A stretch of DNA of 8,265 bases from Clostridia bacterium (GTDB taxonomy: Bacteria > Bacillota > Clostridia > Oscillospirales > Acutalibacteraceae), in assembly GCA_017552845.1 (NCBI GenBank), contig JAFZOE010000235.1, positions 1-8,265 of the forward strand. Direction: 5' to 3'. The notes under the pieces are model-generated. The model was not told the DNA's origin, did no database searches, and saw only the letters and a list, made by a program, of their open reading frames with translations. The translations under genes and the position numbers were made by a program. Position 1 is the first letter of the stretch; each line of letters starts with the position of its first letter. Below, one piece after another: positions 1 through 5,958 of this stretch.

Positions 1-408
1 CCCGTTTCCGGGGAGAAAACGGAGGTGAAAATCCGGAATCCGCGCAGACCTTCGCAGTAAAGGTCGGCAAAAACGCCGCCGTTCTCGCTCCCGCTCCCGA
101 GGGCGCGCTATGCGGTCGTAAATGAAGACGGCGCAGATTACGTTTACTTCATCGTCCAGACGACCGACGATGTTTCAAAAATCAATGTCAGCTTCGTGAA
201 CGAAACCACGGGCAAGACCAAGACCGCGACATACCAGACCACCTCGACAAATGTCAAATCTCATGTTTCCGCCGGCGGAACTTCAGTCTGGGTTGTCCGC
301 ATGAAGCTTACGGCTCCCGCCGCAAATGACGAATACACAATCCAGTGCCGCGGCTCCTCCTGGGGCGAAGGCACCCTCGCCGTCAGATCCAACCCGTCCG
401 ACGATTAA
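1..408 (+). CDS. 3' end of a beta-rich, probably surface protein, with an apparent frameshift
   Basis: The gene enters from the left edge and ends at TAA 406-408. From about position 112 onward the frame ending at 408 reads as a plausible protein (YAVVNEDGADYVYFIV, then a Thr/Ser/Val-rich stretch ending SNPSDD). The same frame upstream has a stop at 58-60 and reads poorly between 61 and 111. The better upstream frame starts at base 3 (NPESAQTFAVKVGKNAAVL...) and stops at 117-119. Dropping one base in the GGCGCGCT stretch near 102-111 joins the two as ...APEGAYAVVNEDG.... Alternating hydrophobic and Thr/Ser residues suggest an Ig-like or similar beta-sandwich domain of an exported protein, but I recognise no family. 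An internal GTG at 196 has no convincing ribosome binding site, so a separate 70-residue gene is unlikely. The break could be a true pseudogene or a sequencing or assembly error. Confidence 0.55.
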
Positions 409-434
409 AACCGGCAAGGTAAAAGCAAAAAAAT

Positions 435-465
435 CCCGCAGGGAACTCCCTGCGGGTGTTTTTTA
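435..465. terminator. Bidirectional intrinsic terminator between convergent genes
   Basis: CCCGCAGGG at 435-443 pairs perfectly with CCCTGCGGG at 448-456 around the loop AACT. On the plus strand it is followed by a T-rich run (457-468). On the minus strand the A-run at 427-433 becomes a T-tract. It lies 26 nt after the plus-strand stop at 408 and 7 nt after the minus-strand stop at 463, so one hairpin can end both transcripts. Confidence 0.9.
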
Positions 466-1497
466 TTTATGAAGATTTATGAATTCGATGAGCCTTTGCC
501 AGTCGAGGCGGCTGAAATAATGCATGCCGGGGCGGATGTGCCAGCCGATATCGCCTTCGGGGAATTTGTCGTCAGTTTCGGGCAGGCGGTCGGGGCAGAC
601 GATTCCTTTTTCAAACGCGGGCGAGGCCGCAACGCAGGAGAGAAACTCGGAGAGCGGATCGGCCCAGGCATCCTCCGAGGCGGAGCCGACGAATACCCTG
701 CGCGGCGCGATGCAGGCGGGCAGATAATGCTGGTCAAACGGCATTTCATCCTCGTTTCCCGCATATTTATAATAGTTTTCGCAGAACCAGAACGGAAAGT
801 GCTCGACTATGTCGGCGACTGTTTCTCCGCTTTTGCCCCTCTGGATTGCCGCTCCGCTGCAACCCGAGCCGTTTGAATATGCGAAGGCAAATCTCTGGTC
901 TGCCGCCGCGGTGAAGAGCGCGGTTTTTCCGAGGCGCGAATGCCCGCAGACGCAGGCGCGGTCAAGGTCGAGAATATCGCCGAGCGTTTCGGCGTAATCG
1001 AGAGCGCGCATTGCCGCCCACGCCCACATGGCGATTTTTCCCGCGCCGTCGGCAGGCCGTTTTCCGCCGGGGAAAAGCACTCCGGCGAGGCCGTCCGTGA
1101 AATCGCCGTCATCGCTTGTGATGTCGGTATAGCAGAGCGAAATCAGCGCAAAGCCGTTATCGATTATCTCCTCTGTCGGCATATATCTGTCGGGATTGTC
1201 GGGGCGGAAATTTATATGGATAAAAAACGGGTATTTTCCCTTCGTTCTGTCGTTCGGGATTGTCGCGAGAATCGGGAACGAGAATTCTCCGCCCGCGACG
1301 CTGCATTTCACGGTGACTCTGTCGCAGTCGGCCTTGCCCGCGCAGAATCTGCGGATGGTATCCTTCTCGACATCAAAGCTTACCGAATCCGGCTTCGGCG
1401 GAAGGAAGCCGTAAACCTCGCGCTGCAGGATTTCAAGCATTTCTCCGCGGGATTTCAGAGGCGGAAGATTGCGCGAGGCGAGCAGTTCATTTAACAT
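463..1497 (-). CDS. CE15-type glucuronoyl esterase / acetyl xylan esterase-like alpha/beta hydrolase
   Basis: This 344-residue protein matches the bacterial CE15 pattern. The nucleophile elbow is GHSRLGKTAL (Ser187), followed by SNGSGCSGAA, PFWFCENYYKY, MPFDQHYLPACIAPRRVFV, SASEDAWADP, and the C-terminal IGWHIRPGMHYFSRLDW, which supplies the catalytic His (about 326). Characterised CE15 enzymes cleave the ester between lignin alcohols and 4-O-methyl-glucuronic acid on xylan. Fungal members carry the catalytic Glu in an ESGSGG motif. Here that position is Gly, so the acid is probably in SEDAWADP (Glu275, Asp276 or Asp280). There is no signal peptide, so it should act in the cytoplasm on imported oligosaccharides. 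The frame stays open upstream to 1560, but that stretch contains the promoter -10 (1529-1534). The ATG at 1497 has GGGA 9 nt upstream and starts the plausible sequence MLNELLASRN. It converges on the plus-strand gene ending at 408 and shares its terminator. The family call is firm; the substrate is inferred. Confidence 0.87.
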   Translation of the reverse strand: MLNELLASRNLPPLKSRGEMLEILQREVYGFLPPKPDSVSFDVEKDTIRRFCAGKADCDRVTVKCSVAGGEFSFPILATIPNDRTKGKYPFFIHINFRPDNPDRYMPTEEIIDNGFALISLCYTDITSDDGDFTDGLAGVLFPGGKRPADGAGKIAMWAWAAMRALDYAETLGDILDLDRACVCGHSRLGKTALFTAAADQRFAFAYSNGSGCSGAAIQRGKSGETVADIVEHFPFWFCENYYKYAGNEDEMPFDQHYLPACIAPRRVFVGSASEDAWADPLSEFLSCVAASPAFEKGIVCPDRLPETDDKFPEGDIGWHIRPGMHYFSRLDWQRLIEFINLHK

Positions 1498-1528
1498 TTC
1501 ATCACGTCCCGTCAGTTTTTTCGATGAT

Positions 1529-1557
1529 ATTATAACATAAAAAGCATAAAAGCAAAA
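1529..1557 (-). promoter_or_regulatory. Promoter of the CE15-type esterase gene
   Basis: On the minus strand a perfect TATAAT (plus positions 1529-1534) lies about 30 nt upstream of the ATG at 1497. A weak -35, TTTTGC (1552-1557), is placed 17 bp away; TTTGCT or TTGCTT at 16 or 15 bp are alternatives. The perfect -10 inside the longer open frame is the main reason for choosing the start at 1497. Confidence 0.6.
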
Positions 1558-1566
1558 CACATATTT

Positions 1567-1647
1567 GTCATTCTGAGGCGGAACGCCGAAGAATCTCAGA
1601 AAACAGAGCTCTTGCGTAATGAGATCCTTCGCTTTGCTCAGGATGAC
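1567..1647. repeat. Dispersed palindromic repeat, copy A
   Basis: This 81-bp element has near-perfect terminal inverted repeats: GTCATTCTGAG at the left end and CTCAGGATGAC at the right, with one mismatch that becomes a G-U pair in RNA. A second complementary pair lies inside (GCCGAAGAATCTCA against TGAGATCCTTCGC). The left arm can also fold alone: ATTCT 1570-1574 with AGAAT 1590-1594, and GGCG 1577-1580 with CGCC 1584-1587. Copy B is at 6499-6578. Elements with these ends recur in intergenic regions of many bacterial genomes. There is no coding capacity and no clear target-site duplication. It lies between the divergent esterase and phosphorylase promoters. Confidence 0.88.
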
Positions 1648-1677
1648 GGAAAGCAGATCCGCCCGCGCCGAAAAAGC

Positions 1678-1706
1678 TTGACAATAAGGCGAAAATACAA
1701 TACTAT
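1678..1706 (+). promoter_or_regulatory. Promoter of the GH130 phosphorylase gene
   Basis: TTGACA at 1678-1683, a 17-bp spacer, then TACTAT at 1701-1706, one base from the consensus -10. Transcription should start near 1713, about 28 nt before the ATG at 1741. It lies downstream of repeat A, so any in-frame start inside the repeat would not be on this transcript. Confidence 0.85.
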
Positions 1707-1740
1707 ATATTTCGTAAAAACTTCACAAGGCGGTGTTATT

Positions 1741-2691
1741 ATGGCAAAAATCATCGGCGGATCGATTCCGGATCTACCCTGGGAGAACAAACCCGAGGGA
1801 TATGAGTATCCCGTCTGGCGCTACTCGGGCAATCCGATAATCACGCGCGACAATCTCTTCTTCGCAAACAGCATTTTCAATTCCGCGGTTGTTCCTTTCG
1901 GCGACGGCTTCGCGGGCGTTTTCAGAGTTGACGACAGAACGAGAGACCAGATTATCGTTACGGGCTTCAGCAAGGACGCGGTCCACTGGGAGCTCAGCGA
2001 AAAGAAGATTTTCAACGGCTATGACCCGAGAATCTGCGAAATCGACGGCAGATATTATCTGAGCTGGGTCAACCTCACGCCTCACGGCACAACCATCGGC
2101 ATCGCTGTTACGGATGATTTTGAGACCTGGGAGCAGCTTGAGGATGCGACCTATCCCGTCGCGCGCAACGGCGTGCTTTTCCCGCGAAAGATAAACGGCG
2201 AATATGTGCTGCTTGTGCGCCCCTGCGACAGAGGCCACACCCCCTACGGCGATATCTTCATCCAGCACAGTCCCGACCTGAAATACTGGGGCAAATACAG
2301 ATTCGTCATGGGACCGGTCAGAAACTGGGAGATGACGAAGGTCGGCGCGGGCCCGACTCCGATTGAAACGGATATCGGCTGGCTCGCATTCTATCACGGA
2401 GTTATCACGAGCTGCAACGGCTTCACCTACAGCATGGGCGCCGCGATTCTCGATATCGACGATCCCTCAAAGGTGCTTCACAGAGCCGATTCCTTCCTGC
2501 TCGCGCCGCATGAATTATATGAGACCGTCGGCGATGTTCCGAATGTGGTATTCCCCTGTGCCGCGCTCACGGACGCCGATACCGGCAGAATCGCGATTTA
2601 CTACGGCGCCGCCGATACCTCGGTCGCTCTCGCTTTCACGACCGTTGACGAGACGGTGGACTATATCCTGAAACACGATATGATTAAATAA
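1741..2691 (+). CDS. GH130 beta-1,4-mannooligosaccharide (or mannosyl-GlcNAc) phosphorylase
   Basis: This 316-residue single-domain protein has the GH130 five-bladed beta-propeller signature. Motifs in order are FNSAVVPFG (46-54), FRVDDRT (61-67), YDPR (94-97, with Asp95 the expected proton donor), the ARNGVLFPRKINGEYVLLVR block (141-160), GHTPYGDIF (165-173), TKVGAGPTPIE (199-209), WLAFYHG (214-220), YSMGAAILD (230-238), GDVPNVVFPCAAL (264-276) and TGRIAIYYGAAD (281-292). The basic and His residues of RNG, TK and YHG that family phosphorylases use to bind phosphate are present, arguing against a hydrolytic GH130 member. The reaction would be phosphorolysis of a beta-mannoside to mannose 1-phosphate in the cytoplasm. 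The length fits a GH130_2-type enzyme, but exact substrate is not readable from sequence. Start chosen at 1741: AAGGCGG (1727-1733) lies 7 nt upstream. The frame stays open to a TTG at 1612, but that extension translates repeat A (NEILRFAQDD) and precedes the promoter. Confidence 0.92.
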   Translation: MAKIIGGSIPDLPWENKPEGYEYPVWRYSGNPIITRDNLFFANSIFNSAVVPFGDGFAGVFRVDDRTRDQIIVTGFSKDAVHWELSEKKIFNGYDPRICEIDGRYYLSWVNLTPHGTTIGIAVTDDFETWEQLEDATYPVARNGVLFPRKINGEYVLLVRPCDRGHTPYGDIFIQHSPDLKYWGKYRFVMGPVRNWEMTKVGAGPTPIETDIGWLAFYHGVITSCNGFTYSMGAAILDIDDPSKVLHRADSFLLAPHELYETVGDVPNVVFPCAALTDADTGRIAIYYGAADTSVALAFTTVDETVDYILKHDMIK

Positions 2692-2700
2692 GCAAAAATC

Positions 2701-2731
2701 AAGGACTTGGGCATTCGCTCAAGTCCTTTTG
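2701..2731. terminator. Bidirectional intrinsic terminator between the phosphorylase and barrel-glycosidase genes
   Basis: AAGGACTTGGGC (2701-2712) pairs with GCTCAAGTCCTT (2717-2728) through 12 bp, including one G-U, around the loop ATTC. The plus side continues into TT and a T-rich stretch. On the minus strand the A-run at 2694-2698 becomes a T-tract directly after the stem. It sits 9 nt after the stop at 2691 and 15 nt beyond the minus-strand stop at 2744. Confidence 0.87.
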
Positions 2732-2743
2732 CTGTCTTTATTT

Positions 2744-4348
2744 TTATATGTCTACTTCCTCGCTTATCAGACGCAGATAAAGCGCGCAGGCGAGGCTGTT
2801 GTCGAAGATTCCGGGAGCGGAGCAGGATTTGATGTAATCCGCCTTCGTCCTGTCGTATTCCTCGCTGAAACCGTATTTTCTGAGAATCTCGAGCTTGATT
2901 GCGGTCTGCTCGGGATTTACCGTTTCGAAGGGAACCACGATTTCTTCAACCATCTTTTTCGCATTCTCTTCGCCGATGTTTATTCCCGCCCAGAGGGGGA
3001 TGAATGACGCAAACTCATCGGAATTGTCAGCGTCGAGACGCGTCGCATTTTCCATATTGAAATAGACGGTATTGAAAACGTTATTCTCTTTGTCATAGAA
3101 ATTCTTTATGATATTCTCTTCGAGGCGCGCGGCGTCCTCGGTCCATTTTTCAACCTTTTCCTCGAGGCCGAGCATAGTCGCGAGCTCGGCGGTAGCCCTG
3201 AGCTGGTCAAGGAAAAATGCGTTGACGGCGATAGTGATGACCGGGCGCTTTTCAATCTCCTCGAATATCAGGCCGCAGTCGGAAATTCTCGCGGTCAGCC
3301 ACCATTTGTTATTCTCCTCGAGCGCGGGGAGAACATCCCAGCCGAAGCCGAAATCAAAATCAATCTCTCTGATTATCGCCCTGCCGAAAAGCGGATAGAG
3401 GCGGTAATCATTGCTCTCGAAGGTCGAGCAGAGCTTGCCGGAAATTTTTCCGTCCGCCCTTGATCTGCGGGCAATCTGCTTAATGAAATCCTTGCTGTTG
3501 TTGGTGCCGAGCAGGCCGTAGCCGAGATTGCCGAAAAAGACGTCCCAGACTGAAGTATATGCCTTCGTCCCTCTCGAGGGGAAGGGCGTCACACAGTTTT
3601 CGAGCGAGCCCTGGGCCTTGGAATAGTTGAAGAGCATGCCCTTGACCGCACGGGCGATATCCTTAATTTCGGCCTCGTTCTTCGCTTCATATTCAAAGGA
3701 GCGCGAGTTGTTTCTGAGCCATCTGCGGCAGAGAAGCGCCGCCTCGTCAACCGACGCGGGCGAGGTCATAAGGATATTGCGGACATATTTGGATGTGGCC
3801 TTGAGCGCCTCAAAATCGCAGGCAATTGCGATTTTGCCGTCTGCGCCGGCCCTGATTTTATAGCCGTCGGAGGTATCGATAGTTCCGCTTATCGCGCGCA
3901 CGCCGAAGATGAACGGGACAACGGAATCGGGATCCTCGGGAGCCTGATTGAGCGAATAGCCGTGGAGAATCAGATACTCCTCGTCGGAGTCCGCCTCCTT
4001 CCATAAATCGGCGGTGCCCGATGAGACGGAGGTCAGCATCCTGAGCTCGTCCACTCCCTCGCATTCAAACATGAAGCCGTCGTTTTTCCAGAAGGCGAGA
4101 CGGCCCTTGTTGAATCCGAAAATCAGGCGGTAGACGCTCGATTCCCTGGTATTCAGCGGATAGGGAAGGGAAATAAGCTCATTGAATATGCTTCTCGTGG
4201 CGGAATTGTAACTCAGCCAGAGATTGCTCACGCCGTTTCTGTTGGGCGAAACGCACAGGCCGATAGTCGAAAACATCGGGCTGTAGCTGCTGTCCGGATT
4301 ATTGAATCCGGTAATCTTTTTAATCTCTTTATATATAACTTCCTGCAT
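2744..4348 (-). CDS. Putative (alpha/alpha)6-barrel glycoside hydrolase (GH63/GH37-like)
   Basis: This 534-residue protein has an apparent N-terminal beta-rich region (about 1-190) and a helical C-terminal part (about 200-534). The latter carries motifs typical of six-hairpin glycosidases: TSVWDVFFGNLG (Trp268-Asp269), ADGKISG (299-305), FGWDVLPAL (335-343), VNAFFLDQLRATAELATMLG followed by a charged helix, and ASFIPLWAGI (447-456). These resemble GH63, GH37 and related trehalase-like folds. The usual tryptophan-rich YWRGPVW segment after the PLWAG motif is not visible, so activity and family are uncertain. There is no signal peptide, implying cytoplasmic action on imported oligosaccharides, alongside the GH130 gene it converges on. 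Start chosen at 4348: GAGGAG (4355-4360 on the minus strand) lies 6 nt upstream. An in-frame ATG at 4378 overlaps the transcription start region and was rejected. It could instead be a catalytically altered relative. Confidence 0.72.
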   Translation of the reverse strand: MQEVIYKEIKKITGFNNPDSSYSPMFSTIGLCVSPNRNGVSNLWLSYNSATRSIFNELISLPYPLNTRESSVYRLIFGFNKGRLAFWKNDGFMFECEGVDELRMLTSVSSGTADLWKEADSDEEYLILHGYSLNQAPEDPDSVVPFIFGVRAISGTIDTSDGYKIRAGADGKIAIACDFEALKATSKYVRNILMTSPASVDEAALLCRRWLRNNSRSFEYEAKNEAEIKDIARAVKGMLFNYSKAQGSLENCVTPFPSRGTKAYTSVWDVFFGNLGYGLLGTNNSKDFIKQIARRSRADGKISGKLCSTFESNDYRLYPLFGRAIIREIDFDFGFGWDVLPALEENNKWWLTARISDCGLIFEEIEKRPVITIAVNAFFLDQLRATAELATMLGLEEKVEKWTEDAARLEENIIKNFYDKENNVFNTVYFNMENATRLDADNSDEFASFIPLWAGINIGEENAKKMVEEIVVPFETVNPEQTAIKLEILRKYGFSEEYDRTKADYIKSCSAPGIFDNSLACALYLRLISEEVDI

Positions 4349-4378
4349 TTTTAACTCCTCACTCTTTCCGTAAAACAA

Positions 4379-4407
4379 ATTATATATTTATAGAGTGCAA
4401 TTGTCAA
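4379..4407 (-). promoter_or_regulatory. Perfect consensus promoter of the barrel-glycosidase gene
   Basis: On the minus strand TTGACA (plus positions 4402-4407), a 17-bp spacer and TATAAT (4379-4384) match the sigma-A consensus exactly. The expected transcription start is near 4372, giving a leader of roughly 25 nt before the ATG at 4348. Confidence 0.88.
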
Positions 4408-4433
4408 GTAAATCGGCGGTTACAACACTGTAA

Positions 4434-4462
4434 TTGACTTTTTTTATTAAAAATGATATTAT
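4434..4462 (+). promoter_or_regulatory. Promoter of the AT-rich orphan gene, divergent from the glycosidase promoter
   Basis: TTGACT (4434-4439), a 17-bp spacer and TATTAT (4457-4462) precede the GTG at 4497 by about 35 nt. It faces away from the promoter at 4379-4407, with only 26 bp between the two -35 boxes. The whole intergenic stretch 4349-4496 is accounted for by these two promoters and leaders. Confidence 0.68.
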
Positions 4463-4496
4463 AAAATAACTATTATTATAGTGGGAGAGTGTTTCT

Positions 4497-4985
4497 GTGG
4501 ATTTATATCCTCAGTTGACAGAGTTTATAAATTCTGTGTATTCAAGTTGTGACGAAATGGACAAACTTGGCACGGGAGTCGGTGTTTTCGGACTGTCCTC
4601 TGTCAGCACAAGAGATGTATTGAAGTATGAACTCTGGGAATTTCTTGTTTATCTGCTTTGCGGAGAAAGAGTAACCGATTCGGATGCCATGTTATTTAAC
4701 GGTATATTGCAAATCAATGCTACGCCGGATGAATATATGCAGGAGATTGATTATAACTGGACTTATGATCCCGACACTTCTGTTTCCTTAAAAGCGTTTT
4801 GTTATACCAATATATATTGCAATAAGAGATTAAAGAAGAAAAACAAGTCTGGCGTTATTTTATATATCAATTTGTTTGAGGGTTTTGGAGAATTCACAAT
4901 CTCTCACCACAGCGGACCTGTATCAAAAGCCCGTTATGAAACTGTTATGAAAAATATGCGACGTCATTTCAGAAAAAACTTATAA
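4497..4985 (+). CDS. Hypothetical protein, AT-rich orphan of 162 residues
   Basis: I do not recognise this protein. It starts at GTG 4497 behind GGGAG (9 nt spacing) and has its own promoter. It is soluble-looking, with no signal peptide or membrane helix. Residues about 35-75 (TRDVLKYELWEFLVYLLCGE, then VTDSDAMLFNGILQ) look like a helical pair and loosely recall TerB-like helical domains, but that is only a resemblance. A basic cluster KRLKKKNKS (about 110-118) is followed by a short hydrophobic strand (GVILYINLFEGFGEF). The C-terminus is basic (MKNMRRHFRKNL). By counting several lines the gene is about 38-40% GC, against roughly 55-65% for its neighbours, with AT-ending codons preferred, which suggests recent transfer. 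It ends 34 nt before rmlA with no terminator between, so read-through into rmlA is likely. Confidence 0.72.
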   Translation: MDLYPQLTEFINSVYSSCDEMDKLGTGVGVFGLSSVSTRDVLKYELWEFLVYLLCGERVTDSDAMLFNGILQINATPDEYMQEIDYNWTYDPDTSVSLKAFCYTNIYCNKRLKKKNKSGVILYINLFEGFGEFTISHHSGPVSKARYETVMKNMRRHFRKNL

Positions 4986-5019
4986 AAATCAATCATTATC
5001 AAGTAAAGGAAGCGATAAC

Positions 5020-5958
5020 GTGAAAGGTATAATTCTTGCAGGCGGCTCAGGCACAAGACTTTATCCCCTTACTCTTGTCACAAGTAAACAGCTTCTGCCC
5101 GTTTACGATAAACCGATGATTTATTATCCGCTCTCAACTCTTATGCTCGCGGGCATAAGGGATATACTTATCATATCCACCCCGACCGACACGCCGAAAT
5201 TCCTCGAGCTGCTCGGCAACGGCTCGCAGTTCGGCCTGAATCTCAATTACGCGGTTCAGGACAGCCCCGACGGCCTTGCCCAGGCGTTCATCATCGGCGA
5301 GAGCTTTATCGGCGACGACAGCGTTGCGATGGTGCTCGGCGACAATATCTTTTACGGCAGCGGCCTCGGCCATCTGCTGAGAATGGCGGCGAAGAACGAG
5401 GGCAGAGCGACCATATTCGGCTACTATGTGGATAATCCGCAGCAGTTCGGCGTGGTTGAATTCGATGAAAACGGCACGCCCGTCTCGATAGTCGAAAAGC
5501 CGGCGGAGCCCAAGTCGAATTACGCCGTGACGGGCCTGTATTTCTATGATAACAGAGTTGTCGAATACGCCAAGAATCTGACTCCCTCGGCGAGAGGCGA
5601 GCTTGAGATTTCAGATATAAATCAGATTTATCTCGACAAGGGCGACCTCGATGTCAAGCTCCTCGGCAGGGGCTATGCCTGGCTTGATACGGGAACTGTC
5701 GATTCGCTCAACGACGCCTCGAATTTCATAAGACAGATTGAGAAGCTTCAGGGCATCCAGATTTCCGCCCCCGAGGAAATCGCCTACAATATGAGATGGA
5801 TAACCAAGAAGAAGCTGATTGCCGCGGCGAAGAAATACGGCAATTCGAGCTACGGCCAGCATCTGATGGCTGTTGCCGAGAGCAAGATTCTCTATTCATC
5901 CGACAAGCCCGGCGAGAGACCGCGCTGGGGCACCGAAAACGGAGTTATTTATGAATAA
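5020..5958 (+). CDS. rmlA: Glucose-1-phosphate thymidylyltransferase
   Basis: This enzyme joins dTTP and glucose 1-phosphate to give dTDP-glucose, the first step of dTDP-L-rhamnose synthesis in the cytoplasm. The 312-residue sequence has every hallmark: the nucleotide-binding GGSGTRLYPLT (8-18), SKQLLPVYDKPM (22-33), QDSPDGLAQAF (80-90), the metal-binding GDN (Asp108), VEKP (158-161), GLYFYDNRVVEYA (172-184), and WLDTGT (Asp224, second metal ligand). It is about 20 residues longer than the usual 290 or so, ending in SSDKPGERPRWG plus eight more residues. GTG start at 5020 with AAAGGAAG (5005-5012) 7 nt upstream. Its last 8 nt overlap rmlC, implying translational coupling. The first 130-170 nt use more AT-ending codons than the rest. 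rmlB and rmlD are not in the window, so the product could also feed another dTDP-deoxysugar. Confidence 0.96.
   Translation: MKGIILAGGSGTRLYPLTLVTSKQLLPVYDKPMIYYPLSTLMLAGIRDILIISTPTDTPKFLELLGNGSQFGLNLNYAVQDSPDGLAQAFIIGESFIGDDSVAMVLGDNIFYGSGLGHLLRMAAKNEGRATIFGYYVDNPQQFGVVEFDENGTPVSIVEKPAEPKSNYAVTGLYFYDNRVVEYAKNLTPSARGELEISDINQIYLDKGDLDVKLLGRGYAWLDTGTVDSLNDASNFIRQIEKLQGIQISAPEEIAYNMRWITKKKLIAAAKKYGNSSYGQHLMAVAESKILYSSDKPGERPRWGTENGVIYE

Noticed and set aside
347..365. Idea that the Cys-rich cluster in the ComM-family protein (residues given) is a novel zinc-finger insertion
   Set aside because: The NPCPCG...CxC pattern is a standard feature of this ATPase family, so it is not unusual here.
196..408. 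Independent 70-residue gene starting at GTG 196
   Set aside because: The sequence upstream of 196 in the same frame (from about 112) already reads as continuous protein and no Shine-Dalgarno site precedes 196.
940..1494. Open frame of 184 codons on the plus strand opposite the esterase gene
   Set aside because: It is antisense to a well-matched CE15-type gene, has no ribosome binding site, and its translation is Arg/Ala-rich shadow sequence.
1567..1647. Repeats A and B as a CRISPR array, riboswitch or intact mobile element
   Set aside because: Only two single copies 4.9 kb apart, no regular spacers, no transposase or clear target duplication, and the sequence matches a palindromic intergenic repeat rather than a known riboswitch core.
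1774..2397. Open frame of 207 codons on the minus strand opposite the GH130 gene
   Set aside because: It lies wholly inside the GH130 gene and has no motif or ribosome binding site; GC-rich codon structure explains its openness.
5873..5950. Extended N-terminus of RmlC inside rmlA
   Set aside because: The extension is Arg/Pro-rich shadow of rmlA, and GGAG at 5941-5944 with ATG 5951 gives the family's normal N-terminus.
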